A stretch of 64,000 nucleotides of DNA from Niallia sp. Man26. GTDB lineage: Bacteria > Bacillota > Bacilli > Bacillales > Cytobacillaceae. Positions 45,433 to 54,740 of this stretch are shown piece after piece; position 1 is the stretch's first letter, and the number at the start of each line of letters is the position of its first letter. The stretch covers positions 2,123,001-2,187,000 of the forward strand of contig NZ_CP095743.1 in NCBI RefSeq assembly GCF_022049065.2. Reading direction: 5' to 3'. The notes below the pieces were generated by a model that saw only the letters and a program-made list of their open reading frames with translations, did not search any database and was not told the DNA's origin. The position numbers and the translations under genes were made by a program.

Positions 45433-46221
45433 CTAGAAGAGATATAAATACTCATCCTTTGGCGCCTCAGCAGCTTTGATGCTGTCCACTTTAATGGTCG
45501 GCATGGCACCGCCGTCGATTTCTTGTTTTACAACCGTTCCTTTTATTTCATACCAGCCATTTGTTTCTGCGGATTTAAGATTGCCATTAAGCATATAGCC
45601 ATACACTGACAAATCGACAATACAATGTGTCATGACATATCTTGCAATCACTGCCTCATTTTCTGCAAATCCATCTTCTCTGTAAATAAAACCTTTCATC
45701 ACAATCTGTGTTCCTTCCACATCATCCAGCTGATTATTTAGCACATCCATTACTTGGAAATAATTCTCATCATCGACCTCAATATACTTCTTGTCATTTA
45801 GAACAGCTGCAAGCTCTATCGCTGAATCCGTTCCTTCTGCAAGCTTCGTTGTATTTCCTTCATGAGCTGTAAGCTTGGCCAAGGCATCATCATGCAAGGA
45901 ATAGTCGCTTAACGAAAAAAACAGTACAAGAGGACATAAGAAAAAGAGATACGATAAAGTGAGCTTCCACGGCGGAACATTTTCATCACATACATCACAG
46001 TCACAATCTGCTCCTTTTAAGTTACTGTTTAACAGGCGAAAAAAGCCGAGCAAAAACAATAGGACCATCGATATAAGCAAAAAGGGAAGCATCTTAGGTG
46101 CAACAAAGGCAGTAAGCATATTTTTCACATACAGCTTAAATATAATGAGACTAAACCCGATCATAATAATTCCTTGCATTTCATTTGAAAGCTGCCACAT
46201 CGGACTCCAACGTAATCTCAT
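45433..46221 (-). CDS. TIGR03943/YcgQ-type permease subunit
   Basis: A 262-residue protein: three to four hydrophobic segments in the first 110 residues, then a soluble domain (about 130-262) with YIEVDDENYFQVMDVLNNQLDD and VIARYVMTHCIVDLSVYGYM. A cysteine cluster CDCDVCDE lies after the second hydrophobic stretch and could bind metal. It is the partner of the YcgR-like permease 40 bp upstream. The pair is widespread; the transported solute is not established. Confidence 0.85.
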   Translation of the reverse strand: MRLRWSPMWQLSNEMQGIIMIGFSLIIFKLYVKNMLTAFVAPKMLPFLLISMVLLFLLGFFRLLNSNLKGADCDCDVCDENVPPWKLTLSYLFFLCPLVLFFSLSDYSLHDDALAKLTAHEGNTTKLAEGTDSAIELAAVLNDKKYIEVDDENYFQVMDVLNNQLDDVEGTQIVMKGFIYREDGFAENEAVIARYVMTHCIVDLSVYGYMLNGNLKSAETNGWYEIKGTVVKQEIDGGAMPTIKVDSIKAAEAPKDEYLYLF

Positions 46222-46261
46222 TTTTCATTCCTCCTTTATGACAGTTTTTGGACAATACAAC

Positions 46262-47266
46262 TCACATAAAATGACCTGCGATAATGGACAATGCAAAAAC
46301 AATAACGGAAACGACTAAAATAAAGACTGCCACAAATTTAAATTTAAAGGATGCAAGCATAACAAGCGTGTTTTTAAAATCAAGGATTGGTCCAAATACA
46401 AGGAAGCCAAGAATCGCCTCTGGTTGGAATGTCTTCGTAAAGGAGACCGCCACAAACGCATCTGCTTCCGAGCATAATGACAGAATATAAGCTAAAGCCA
46501 TCATAACAGCTGTTCCTTTAAAAACATTTTCCCCAGCCAGTCCATATAAAGTCTCTTGCAAGTATACTTGGGCTATGGCAGCAAACAACGCACCAATAAT
46601 AAAATATTTAGCGACCGCAAAAAACTCAAAGCATGTGTGATGAAGAATTCCCTTCCATCTAGAATCTCCTTTATTCACATTTACAGGTACATTGCCGACT
46701 AAATCTTCCTTATGCATTTTTAAAACATTCTTTTTGGAGAAATAGGCATGCATGATAAAACCGACAATAACAGCGGCAACAATACAAACAATAAACCTGC
46801 CATAGACAATCGGCATATTTAAACGGAAAGCATAAAAGGTGCTTCCAAATACGATAAAGTTTAAAATCGGCGCACACATCAGTAAAACGACACCTACATG
46901 GACCGGGACGCCTTTTTGAATAAGTCTCCGAACTACAGGAATGATGGCACATTCACAAACAGGAGTAATACATGCTGCAAGTACACCTACAAAAATTGCA
47001 GCAATTGGATTTTTAGGAATAATTTTGGCTATCATCGCTTCTGAAACATAAATATTGATAACCGAGGAAGCAATAGCACCAAGCAGGAGAAAAGGCAGGG
47101 CTTCTAGGAAAATCGCCAGAAAAACGATAAATATAGACTGAACATCATCCGTTAGCAATTGTTGGACAACTGGTAGAGTTGAGACATCTCCGAAGAAAAA
47201 TAAATACATCAGGAACAGGAATAAGGCAAAGACAATAAAATCTTTTATACTAGTAGGAATGGACAT
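46262..47266 (-). CDS. YcgR-type permease (UPF0718/DUF318)
   Basis: A 334-residue membrane protein with eight to ten hydrophobic segments. Two internal repeats carry FLEALPFLLLGAIASSVINIYV and FVGVLAACITPVCECAIIPVVRRLI; the Cys pair CITPVCECA is the DUF318 signature, and LSLCSEADAFVAVSF is its repeat counterpart. The conserved cysteines suggest a metal or thiol substrate. Followed by the YcgQ-type subunit; a CobW GTPase lies divergent-free upstream in the same orientation. Confidence 0.87.
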   Translation of the reverse strand: MSIPTSIKDFIVFALFLFLMYLFFFGDVSTLPVVQQLLTDDVQSIFIVFLAIFLEALPFLLLGAIASSVINIYVSEAMIAKIIPKNPIAAIFVGVLAACITPVCECAIIPVVRRLIQKGVPVHVGVVLLMCAPILNFIVFGSTFYAFRLNMPIVYGRFIVCIVAAVIVGFIMHAYFSKKNVLKMHKEDLVGNVPVNVNKGDSRWKGILHHTCFEFFAVAKYFIIGALFAAIAQVYLQETLYGLAGENVFKGTAVMMALAYILSLCSEADAFVAVSFTKTFQPEAILGFLVFGPILDFKNTLVMLASFKFKFVAVFILVVSVIVFALSIIAGHFM

Positions 47267-47361
47267 ATCTATCTCCTTTAAAAAATTGATATACCTGCTT
47301 GTCTATCTTTCTATCATCTACTCTATGCTTATCCTTCTTCTATTATGTCTTTCCTTCCCAA

Positions 47362-47400
47362 AAAGAAATGTCTGCAAGGAACCCTTGCAGACATTTCTTT
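47362..47400 (-). terminator. Terminator of the CobW gene
   Basis: A perfect 18-bp inverted repeat, AAAGAAATGTCTGCAAGG against its complement, overlapping the stop codon, with a T-rich tail on the minus strand. Confidence 0.88.
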
Positions 47401-48319
47401 ATATATGAATTTCTTCTTTTTGCAAATCATTGCCTATCAGCACAATTTCTCCTGCAGCTGCAGGCCGCCTTTTGCCAAGATTTTCCCATTCCATTAAACC
47501 TGAAGCATATTGGAAATGATACCATTGATTATCTTCCTTGTTTTGCACAATTCCTTTTGCTCTGTAAAGACGCTCTTTATTCTGCTCTAACAGTTCCGCA
47601 ATTTCTTTTTTGGATGCCCGCTGTTTATACGTCAGTTTGACTGCCTTTATATGATGATGATGGTGATGTCCTCCCAAATCCTCTGCAGGAAGCGGAATGG
47701 CTGTATCGCTTCCATCTAAATAGAGAGTAACACCATCTCCGTATGCTGTATGGATAATTGGTGCATGCTTATTGTATTTCCTGATAATTTTTTCTGCTTT
47801 TTCAACTGCTGTTTTTTCATTAACCTGATCCATTTTATTTAAAACTATTAAACTTCCTCTTTCAATCTGTTCCTTCTGCAGCTGTCTTACTTCCTTGGAA
47901 CTCGAGAAGATGCTTGTATACTCTGCGACATGCATGCTGTCTACAACACAGATGCTTTCCTTTAACTTGAAATCGGCAGCAAACCGCTCCTCTTTAAAGG
48001 TGTCGATTATCTCTGACGGATTGGCCACGCCAGTCCCCTCAAGGAGAACGACCTCGATTTGCTGATCACGTGCCATTACGGCAACCTCATCTAAAGTCGT
48101 GCGCAAATCATCCTTAACAGAGCAGCATACACAGCCATTTAGCAGTTCAAACAGCGACTCACTTTCAAACAAATGCTTTTCTAAATTGGCATTTCCTAAT
48201 TCATTAAGGATGATTGCATATTTTTTATTTATATTCTTGAAATGCTGCATACACTTCAAAAGAGTGCTCGTCTTCCCGCTGCCTAAAAAGCCATTAATTA
48301 AATAGACATCTGTTTTCAT
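47399..48319 (-). CDS. CobW/COG0523-family GTPase, possible zinc metallochaperone
   Basis: A 306-residue G3E GTPase. The Walker A is GFLGSGKTSTLLKC, the metal-binding CxCC is NGCVCCSVKDDL, the Asp-Glu region is VVLLEGTG, and NKMD gives guanine specificity. A histidine-rich stretch GGHHHHHHIK at about residues 217-226 begins the CobW C-terminal domain. Such proteins insert zinc or other metals into client enzymes. No Zur-type operator was visible upstream. The YcgR/YcgQ-like membrane pair downstream has conserved cysteines, so a metal link is plausible. Confidence 0.88.
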   Translation of the reverse strand: MKTDVYLINGFLGSGKTSTLLKCMQHFKNINKKYAIILNELGNANLEKHLFESESLFELLNGCVCCSVKDDLRTTLDEVAVMARDQQIEVVLLEGTGVANPSEIIDTFKEERFAADFKLKESICVVDSMHVAEYTSIFSSSKEVRQLQKEQIERGSLIVLNKMDQVNEKTAVEKAEKIIRKYNKHAPIIHTAYGDGVTLYLDGSDTAIPLPAEDLGGHHHHHHIKAVKLTYKQRASKKEIAELLEQNKERLYRAKGIVQNKEDNQWYHFQYASGLMEWENLGKRRPAAAGEIVLIGNDLQKEEIHI

Positions 48320-48401
48320 AAATTCCTCCTATAAGCACAAATCTTTTTCAAAATGTATGCAGCAGCAATCATTTTTAGTACTGGAGTTTTTTTACACAAA
48401 A

Positions 48402-48421
48402 AAAGCCCGACAATGGGCTTT
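48402..48421 (-). terminator. Terminator after sspH
   Basis: AAAGCCC and GGGCTTT; on the minus strand it is followed by TTTTTTTG. Confidence 0.75.
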
Positions 48422-48449
48422 CCTCTAGTAATTGTGTATACTAAAGCCT

Positions 48450-48629
48450 TTACATTTCTTTTAAGCTTTCAATATCTACTTCTGTTCTTTCTTCTATGCC
48501 GCCCACTAAGTGTACAATGGCCGTCTGATCTTCCTCTTTAATCTCATCAATCCAGATGGATACTCCGTTATATTGGACTTCGATTTCTGCAGGAGAAGAT
48601 AAGATCTGTTTCGCTCTATTGATGTCCAC
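48450..48629 (-). CDS. sspH: H-type small acid-soluble spore protein
   Basis: A 59-residue SASP-H: MDINRAKQILSSPAEIEVQYNG, SIWIDEIKEEDQTA and the terminal EVDIESLKEM match the family along the whole length. The frame also opens with GTG at 48638, but the GTG at 48629 sits five bases after AGGTGG and gives exactly 59 residues, the B. subtilis SspH length as I recall it. Expressed in the forespore and deposited in the spore core. Supports an endospore-forming host. Confidence 0.92.
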   Translation of the reverse strand: MDINRAKQILSSPAEIEVQYNGVSIWIDEIKEEDQTAIVHLVGGIEERTEVDIESLKEM

Positions 48630-48762
48630 TTTTTCCACCTACTTTCTTCATCAGAGATTGCCTGCTTAGCTAATTTTATGAACAAATGGTCCATTTGGTT
48701 CCAAAAATGGTCATATGCTCCTTTAACATTATGTGATTATTCGTTTTTTTCTATTCAATATT

Positions 48763-49419
48763 TCAATCACTAATTTCTTTATAAACGGTGCCATCGGTAT
48801 CTGTAATCAGAATTTCAGATTCTATTTTATCTATGCCAATCACAATAAAAGGATTCTTTTCAAGCGAATTATTATAATTGGTGCGAATTTTTATTTCTGT
48901 TCGTCCATTACTGTTTTCCACATCCAATAATTCTATCGTGTTTCCTCTCATTTGCTCACCAAGTGTTAAAAATATCCCTTTGCTTCCTTCAAGGATATTA
49001 AACATCTTATAACCTCTTATAGATGGATTTCCCTCGATATTATGCAAATGTGTAAGCAGACCTTGACTCTCCACATTCCCTTTGTCGACAACCCAGTAGT
49101 TCACTTTATCAAAATAAGTGTACGCCGAAAATACGACTGCGTATAACAGTACAATTAAACAAAGAGTTTTTTTCCAAAAGGAACTCTTTACTACAATAAA
49201 AAAAATAATCGCCATGGAAATGACCCCTATGCTCACTATTCCAAACGGCATTCCTTCAAATCCACCTATAAGAAGGATAGAAACAAGTAACAAGATAATC
49301 CCCCCACATAAAACGGACAAACTTCTTTTGACGTTAGGGATACCTTTTCCATACACATATGTAACCAAATAAATGATAATGCCAATAATAAAACCGATTA
49401 GTAATAAAGTTGATAACAC
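48763..49419 (-). CDS. Membrane protein with YesK-like N-terminal region
   Basis: A 218-residue protein. Four hydrophobic segments fill residues 1-105; the part around VYGKGIPNVKRSLSVLCGGI and LLIGGFEGMPFGIVSIGVISM resembles the YesK family of small membrane proteins. Residues about 110-218 form a soluble, probably extracytoplasmic domain (NVESQGLLTHLHNIEGN; ELLDVENSNGRTEIKIRTNYN). No function is known to me. Single gene. Confidence 0.7.
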   Translation of the reverse strand: MLSTLLLIGFIIGIIIYLVTYVYGKGIPNVKRSLSVLCGGIILLLVSILLIGGFEGMPFGIVSIGVISMAIIFFIVVKSSFWKKTLCLIVLLYAVVFSAYTYFDKVNYWVVDKGNVESQGLLTHLHNIEGNPSIRGYKMFNILEGSKGIFLTLGEQMRGNTIELLDVENSNGRTEIKIRTNYNNSLEKNPFIVIGIDKIESEILITDTDGTVYKEISD

Positions 49420-49628
49420 ATTTTCCCCTCCTAGTATAATAACGAACAGATATTTACATATTACACTTCCACTACGCTAAAATCCATAATTTGGACAAAA
49501 TGTAATAATTAAGTTTACGCTACTGCGGAGAAAATATTTAGCATAACTTGGAATAAAACATATACTTTTTTCCTAGTTTTTATGATAAAATCTTTTTGGA
49601 AAAGAGAGAAAAACTAGGGGGAAGAATA

Positions 49629-50501
49629 TTGAAGAAACTTTTCAAAAAGATTTCATTTCTTATTGTATTAGCATTAGCAGCAAATCTTTTATTCCAGACT
49701 GACTTTACAAAAACAGCAAGTGCTGCCTCATCTTACACTTATTACATAAAGTCAACTGCAAATCTATACAGCAGTACAAAAAGCAACGCAAAAAAGCTGA
49801 AGTCTATCCCAGTTAACACGAAGCTGACTACAACCAGCGCGAAAAAAGACAAAATGTATAAAGTGAAATTCGACGGTAAAACAGGTTATGTGTATGCATC
49901 CAAGCTTTCAACAAAACTTACAAGTGTGACGCTTTACACAAAAGATAACGCCAATTTATATGACAATACATCTAAAAAACAGAAAAAGCTAATATCCATT
50001 CCTGTAAACGCTAAACTTGTCACACAATCGGTGATTGGCAGTAAAATGTATAAGGTAACGTATGAAGGAAAAACTGGTTATATTTATTCTTCTAAGCTTG
50101 CAGCAAAAAAAGTTAGCAAGGTGCCTTTCGGTAAAACTGTACGTGTTGGCAATTTTACAGTGAAGATAGACAAGCCGATTAACGAATATGGGGAGAGCTA
50201 TCTATTCGATGGAAATAACAGTTATATCGCATTGCCTGTAACTATTACTAATTATGGAGCAAGGGATTATATTGGCTGGCTTTCTGAAGGTTATGTCAAC
50301 AACAAATACTATGATGTATTTGATAATTGGTACTTTGCAGTTGATTATGAAGATGAAGAACTAGAAGGTTCCGAGATGCTTTCAAAAGGAAAAAGCTTAA
50401 GTGGTTATATCACTTTAAAAATGGCTAAAGGTAAAAATTTAGAGTTTATATATGCAGACAATTATTACGAAAATTTTATTACCTTCTATGGTAAAAACTA
50501 A
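49629..50501 (+). CDS. Secreted protein with two SH3b-type domains
   Basis: A 290-residue exported protein. A Lys-rich N-terminus and hydrophobic core end at a signal-peptidase site near TASAAS (about residues 28-33). Two bacterial SH3-like repeats follow (about 35-98 and 100-163; each with the pattern ANLYSSTKSNAKKLKSIP ... GKTGYVYASKL and ANLYDNTSKKQKKLISIP ... GKTGYIYSSKL). The C-terminal 125 residues (GKTVRVGNFTVKIDKPINE) form a beta domain like DUF4352. Both candidate starts are TTG; the one at 49629 has AGGGGG seven bases upstream and is chosen over 49596. Likely binds the cell wall. Confidence 0.82.
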   Translation: MKKLFKKISFLIVLALAANLLFQTDFTKTASAASSYTYYIKSTANLYSSTKSNAKKLKSIPVNTKLTTTSAKKDKMYKVKFDGKTGYVYASKLSTKLTSVTLYTKDNANLYDNTSKKQKKLISIPVNAKLVTQSVIGSKMYKVTYEGKTGYIYSSKLAAKKVSKVPFGKTVRVGNFTVKIDKPINEYGESYLFDGNNSYIALPVTITNYGARDYIGWLSEGYVNNKYYDVFDNWYFAVDYEDEELEGSEMLSKGKSLSGYITLKMAKGKNLEFIYADNYYENFITFYGKN

Positions 50502-50509
50502 TTTTATCC

Positions 50510-50537
50510 CCCCTTCCTTTATGAGGAGGGTCTTTTT
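50510..50537 (+). terminator. Terminator after the SH3b protein
   Basis: CCCTTCCT, TTAT loop, GAGGAGGG, then TCTTTTTGG. Confidence 0.75.
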
Positions 50538-50629
50538 GGATACATTTACCTTTTCACAATATGTTTCACTTTCCTCCATACAGTGTAAATACAAACTAAG
50601 AACGAAATACACTAAAAGGAGGAATAGTC

Positions 50630-50863
50630 ATGACAGCATTACAGAAAACAGCATTAGTTCTAACTATTATCGGAGCAATTAACTGGGGATTAATAGGATT
50701 CTTCCAATGGGATCTTGTAGCAGCTATTTTCGGCGGACAAGATGCAGCATTATCAAGAATTGTTTATGGACTTGTCGGAATCGCTGGTCTGATTAATATC
50801 GGTATGCTTTTCATGTCACCAAAGGAAAAGACATCTGATCAACATGTAAGAACAAACCACTAA
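50630..50863 (+). CDS. DUF378 (YuzA-like) membrane protein
   Basis: A 77-residue membrane protein with two hydrophobic helices and the family motif LTIIGAINWGLIGFFQWDLVAAIFGG, followed by RIVYGLVGIAGLINIGMLF. AAGGAGG precedes the ATG. It ends in its own terminator. The function of the family is unknown; members are widespread in Bacillaceae. Confidence 0.9.
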   Translation: MTALQKTALVLTIIGAINWGLIGFFQWDLVAAIFGGQDAALSRIVYGLVGIAGLINIGMLFMSPKEKTSDQHVRTNH

Positions 50864-50869
50864 AAAATG

Positions 50870-50891
50870 AGGCTGGCGCTGCCAGCCTTTT
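50870..50891. terminator. Terminator between DUF378 and hemAT
   Basis: AGGCTGGC, GCT loop, GCCAGCC, then TTTTTT on the plus strand; the 3' end of hemAT follows on the other strand. Confidence 0.88.
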
Positions 50892-50895
50892 TTGT

Positions 50896-52200
50896 TTATT
50901 CCATCTCTTTAGCAATCCATGTTAATTTGTCTGCAGATACAGCCACCTCTTTAAAATCGCTGCCCATTTCATTGATGAGCTGTATGAAAGAAGCAAGTTT
51001 TTCATCTATCCTGTTGTTTTGCCCTTTTGTTTCACACATTGCTTCTAAAATATGCTGGAAGTGCTCAGCTGTTTCCTGCATACTTTTATTCCCTTTTGAG
51101 ATTTCTTCCATGATTTTATCTAAAGAGCTTGTCAGTTTTTCTGTTTGTCCATTTGTATTTTGAATCAAGGTGGCCACATTGGCGACAGATTTCTTCGTAT
51201 CATCAGAAAGTTTTCTCACTTCTCCAGCAACGACAGAAAAACCTAATCCATGTTCTCCGGCCTTTGCTGCTTCAATAGCTGCATTTAAAGACAAGAGATT
51301 GGTTTGTTCCGCAATTCCTTTCACAATATTAATAATTTCAGCCATTTGATTGGTGATAGACAGCAAGACATGCACATCTCCTGTAATTTCATTGACTTTA
51401 TGGTGAATATTTTCCATTGTGGCTGCTTGCATGTTAATTTGCTGTTTGCCTTGTAATGCTCGCTCCTCTGCCAAATTGGATAAGTCTGCACCTTTTTTTG
51501 CGAATATAATCATGTCGTTAGACTGACCAACAAGGTCCTGAAACGATTGATTTGTTTCCTCAGAGATAGCAGCAAGATTTTCTGAAGCCTCTGCTACACT
51601 TTGGCGAATAAGCAGCTTTTCCTGTTCCCCTTCCGCTTTAATTCGGTCTGATTCTGCATCATAAGCCTCAAGAACTAATTGCTGTTCCAAGTTTAAAATT
51701 TTTGACACAGCCCTAATTAACGGCATATGCTCCTCTTTATTTGGGAAATTATCTTCAATCAACCCAAGCAAGGACAGCAGCAAATCTTGAAATGCACACA
51801 TATACCATTTCGTCTGCAGTCCAATTTTGACATGAACATGAGCAATTCGTATCCGTTTCTCCAAAAACTCACGATTGATTTCACCGGCAAACATTTCACC
51901 TATATGTGTTCGCAGTGTTTTTTTTAAGCGCTCTATAGAGCTGTTATCTTGAATGATTCCAAGCAAAGACGGCTCATTTTCTAAATTTTTATAAAATCTG
52001 TCTACAATTCCCCCGATATTATTCAGCACATAGATATGCATCCTTTTAAGCTGGATTAAATCCTCTGCTGTTAAACCTATCATCTGAACTTGTTTGTATA
52101 CCTCACTGTTTCTAGCAACCTTTAACTCCACATCCCCTAATGTGAATTGTTCAGCTGTTTCTCTTTTCGCTCTTTTTTTCGTTAAAAACAAAGACCCCAC
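50896..52200 (-). CDS. hemAT: Globin-coupled chemoreceptor HemAT
   Basis: A 434-residue soluble transducer. The N-terminal globin domain (about 20-175) keeps the haem-ligand region: His123 in [12 protein letters not shown] and Tyr70 in DRFYKNL, the same numbers as in B. subtilis HemAT when read from the GTG at 52200. The methyl-accepting domain (about 200-425) has the CheA/CheW tip [34 protein letters not shown]. It senses oxygen and signals to CheA. A TTG three codons in has slightly better spacing to GGGGTGGGG, so the exact start is open. Confidence 0.93.
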   Translation of the reverse strand: MGSLFLTKKRAKRETAEQFTLGDVELKVARNSEVYKQVQMIGLTAEDLIQLKRMHIYVLNNIGGIVDRFYKNLENEPSLLGIIQDNSSIERLKKTLRTHIGEMFAGEINREFLEKRIRIAHVHVKIGLQTKWYMCAFQDLLLSLLGLIEDNFPNKEEHMPLIRAVSKILNLEQQLVLEAYDAESDRIKAEGEQEKLLIRQSVAEASENLAAISEETNQSFQDLVGQSNDMIIFAKKGADLSNLAEERALQGKQQINMQAATMENIHHKVNEITGDVHVLLSITNQMAEIINIVKGIAEQTNLLSLNAAIEAAKAGEHGLGFSVVAGEVRKLSDDTKKSVANVATLIQNTNGQTEKLTSSLDKIMEEISKGNKSMQETAEHFQHILEAMCETKGQNNRIDEKLASFIQLINEMGSDFKEVAVSADKLTWIAKEME

Positions 52201-52328
52201 CCCTACTTTTTTCCTATATTACACTTAGAATACCATATGATTTCCAGAAGATAAATATCCGGTTATTAACAACTAATAGGTACAAATGTTCATTTTGTTC
52301 CTGTTTAAAATTCAAATCTACAAAAATA

Positions 52329-52356
52329 AACCAGCTTCAAAAAAAGGAAGCTGGTT
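52329..52356 (-). terminator. Terminator after the GGDEF gene
   Basis: AACCAGCTTC and GAAGCTGGTT around a short A/G loop; on the minus strand the following TTATTTTT is the T tract. Confidence 0.85.
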
Positions 52357-52362
52357 ATATTT

Positions 52363-53685
52363 TCATACTAAAGCGGATTCTGAATAAAACTGGTATTGAC
52401 CTCTGCCGTTTTTCTTTGCTTCATATAGTGCTGTATCGGCCATATTCAACAGTGTTTCAATCGTTGACCCGTCATTAGGGTAAAGAGCAACACCCATGGA
52501 GGACGATGTTTTTAATACATGGTTCTCATCAATTGCCCAAGGCTCTTTTAAGCTTTCACATAATCTGGAAATGATTTTTTCTGCCTCTTCTTTACTATTC
52601 AGCCCTTCAATAGTAATAACAAATTCATCTCGGCCTACTCTAGCAATACTGTCTGTTAACCGCAAATTTTTCTCTATTCTTCTGACATACAGAGCAAGCA
52701 GCTTGTCTCCAATTTCATGACCGTATGTGTCATTAATTTGCTTAAAGAAATCAAGGTCAAGAAAGGCAAGGGCAAGCATTTTATTCGTTTGCTCGGACTC
52801 TGAAATAAGCCTTGGCAAGTTTTTCATTAAAGAGCGCCTGTTCGGAATTTTGGTGAGGTAGTCCTGATAAGCCATTTCCTCGAGCCTGTGTTCATACTCT
52901 TTTCGTTCCGAAATTTCTCTGGAAGCTAAAATGATATAATCAAGTTCCCCGTCGTCTCCTCTTACACAAGAGCCATTTGCTTCAAACCATCTGTATTGAC
53001 TGGCGGCATCTATTAGTCTAAATTCAAATTTATAATCAACATGTCTCTTTTCCACTACACGATCAAGCCGTTCTTGCATTTGTTTTGCATCAAGTTTGTG
53101 GAGAAATGTAAATAAGCTTTCTCCCTTTAAAGGACAGCTGTCAAAGCCGAGAATTCTCTTAAAGGAAGGAGAAACATACTGAATGGAGCCTGCACTATCA
53201 ACAAGCAAAATAATATCCTTCATCTTTTCCGTAATAACCCGAAATTTCCGTTCACTTGCATGCAGTAATTGCTCTGATTTCTTCCGGTCTGTAATATTGC
53301 GAGATACGATAATTAGGTGACTGCGCTGTCCTTCACCATCAAAAACAGGGGTTTTAATGACTTCCCACGTATTTTCCACACCATTTTGATCAACTAATGA
53401 TTTTTCCATTTTAAGAGAGCTGCCTTTCTCCCAAGCCAATTCATCTGTTGCGTGATTACGAATAAATTTATCTCCCATGTCTGGTATAAGCTCGGCAAGC
53501 TCTACATCTGTTTTGCCTTGATAACAGACACCAGCTAGCCGGTATGATTCAATGACCTTCTTATTTGTGAGAATCCATTTGCCGGCACCGTCCTTTACGA
53601 CAATAAATTCCTCTATTAAATCAATTAACAATCGAAGCTGGGGCTCTTGCAGTTTTAAAAAAGACAGATGCTGTGTGAAGTCCAT
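52363..53685 (-). CDS. PAS-PAS-GGDEF protein, GRDEF active-site variant
   Basis: A 440-residue cytosolic protein. PAS 1 (about 20-130), PAS 2 with PAC segment (about 143-262) and a GGDEF domain (about 270-440). The GGDEF signature reads GRDEF (351-355), with the second Gly replaced by Arg. The allosteric inhibition site RLTD lies five residues before it (342-345). The rest of the domain is well kept (DLDFFKQINDTYGHEIGD). Whether it makes c-di-GMP is uncertain. The ATG at 53685 is chosen over an upstream in-frame ATG because AAGGGG precedes it. It sits beside hemAT and a deacetylase. Confidence 0.87.
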   Translation of the reverse strand: MDFTQHLSFLKLQEPQLRLLIDLIEEFIVVKDGAGKWILTNKKVIESYRLAGVCYQGKTDVELAELIPDMGDKFIRNHATDELAWEKGSSLKMEKSLVDQNGVENTWEVIKTPVFDGEGQRSHLIIVSRNITDRKKSEQLLHASERKFRVITEKMKDIILLVDSAGSIQYVSPSFKRILGFDSCPLKGESLFTFLHKLDAKQMQERLDRVVEKRHVDYKFEFRLIDAASQYRWFEANGSCVRGDDGELDYIILASREISERKEYEHRLEEMAYQDYLTKIPNRRSLMKNLPRLISESEQTNKMLALAFLDLDFFKQINDTYGHEIGDKLLALYVRRIEKNLRLTDSIARVGRDEFVITIEGLNSKEEAEKIISRLCESLKEPWAIDENHVLKTSSSMGVALYPNDGSTIETLLNMADTALYEAKKNGRGQYQFYSESALV

Positions 53686-53852
53686 AAAAATTTCCCCTTC
53701 TGTATCTCTACCAAATAGTTCTTTAGTACTAAACATTATATATTTGTCTATTATATGAGCGGAAAAACTGGATAGCAATCTTTATTTCCTTTGTAAATTA
53801 ATCCAATTTAATACTGCTAGTGTATCCTGTTTCTTCTTATATTTATTATCGT

Positions 53853-54560
53853 CTAACTGCCTGCTTCTTGAAGCTCATTTACTGTTACGAATATATATCC
53901 ATCCTTTGATAATGCATCAAGTATCCCTTCTGTTGTATTCCATTCCTCTCCAGTCTTGTCATACATCGGATGAAGAAGAATAATCGATCCTGGTGTGATA
54001 TTTTCCTTCACATATTGTATCTTGTCTTTTGCTGACTGATAAAACTTGTCAGGCTCTAAATTCCAGGTGATCGTTTCCCTGTTATTTTTTTCAAGAAATA
54101 TAGGTAACCCAATTAGTTTTTTTCCGTATGGAGGGCGAAAATCAATTTCCCCTTCAAAGCCTGTATCTCGAATTAAGCTATCTGTGCTTTCTATTTCTTC
54201 CTTTATATAGGAAGGCAACTTAAAAACCATCCTCTTGTGAGAGTATGTATGATTTCCAATTTGATGGCCTGCATCTGCAATCGCTTCTCCTAATTCCATG
54301 TTCTGTTCTAGTTCACTTCCTATTAAAAAAAAAGTCGCCTTCGCATCATATTCCTCTAATAGCGGCAGAAGTGCTTCGACATTGTTTGTCGGTCCGTCAT
54401 CAAATGTCAATGCCACTAGCTTTTCCTCCGTATCGATGTGATTTACGATACTCCCAACCAATTGAACAGTGCGTGAATTCATCAGTTTGTAGGCTCCATA
54501 CACAACTAACAGAACTATTAGTACTAGAATTAAAACAAACGCAAGCTGATTTTTCCGCAA
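53853..54560 (-). CDS. Membrane-anchored polysaccharide deacetylase
   Basis: A 235-residue NodB-type carbohydrate esterase. An N-terminal anchor helix (about 5-27, LAFVLILVLIVLLVVYGAY) leads to a catalytic domain with ALTFDDGP (motif 1, general base Asp), NHTYSHKR (motif 2, HxxxH metal site, about 104-108), RPPYGK (motif 3) and ITWNLEPDK with IILLHPM (motifs 4 and 5). It would remove acetyl groups from peptidoglycan or an extracellular polymer. The TTG at 54560 follows AGGAG by eight bases and is preferred to the earlier ATG-frame opening at 54590. Confidence 0.88.
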   Translation of the reverse strand: MRKNQLAFVLILVLIVLLVVYGAYKLMNSRTVQLVGSIVNHIDTEEKLVALTFDDGPTNNVEALLPLLEEYDAKATFFLIGSELEQNMELGEAIADAGHQIGNHTYSHKRMVFKLPSYIKEEIESTDSLIRDTGFEGEIDFRPPYGKKLIGLPIFLEKNNRETITWNLEPDKFYQSAKDKIQYVKENITPGSIILLHPMYDKTGEEWNTTEGILDALSKDGYIFVTVNELQEAGS

Positions 54561-54740
54561 TTCAATCACTCCTAATCGCCTAAATGACAAGCAATACTAT
54601 ACATTACCTATTCTTGACCAGCTCTTATAAATCCTCCAACCGAAAGGTCAAATTTATACACGAAATGTACAGACCTAAGTGGACATATTTCCCTTTTGTT
54701 CCCAGTTGAATAGAGTATTAGTACCGATTGTGAGGTGATA

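Noticed and set aside
47650..47690. Run of six histidines, could suggest a cloning tag
   Set aside because: It sits inside the CobW reading frame at the place where family members have a natural His-rich loop, with mixed codons.
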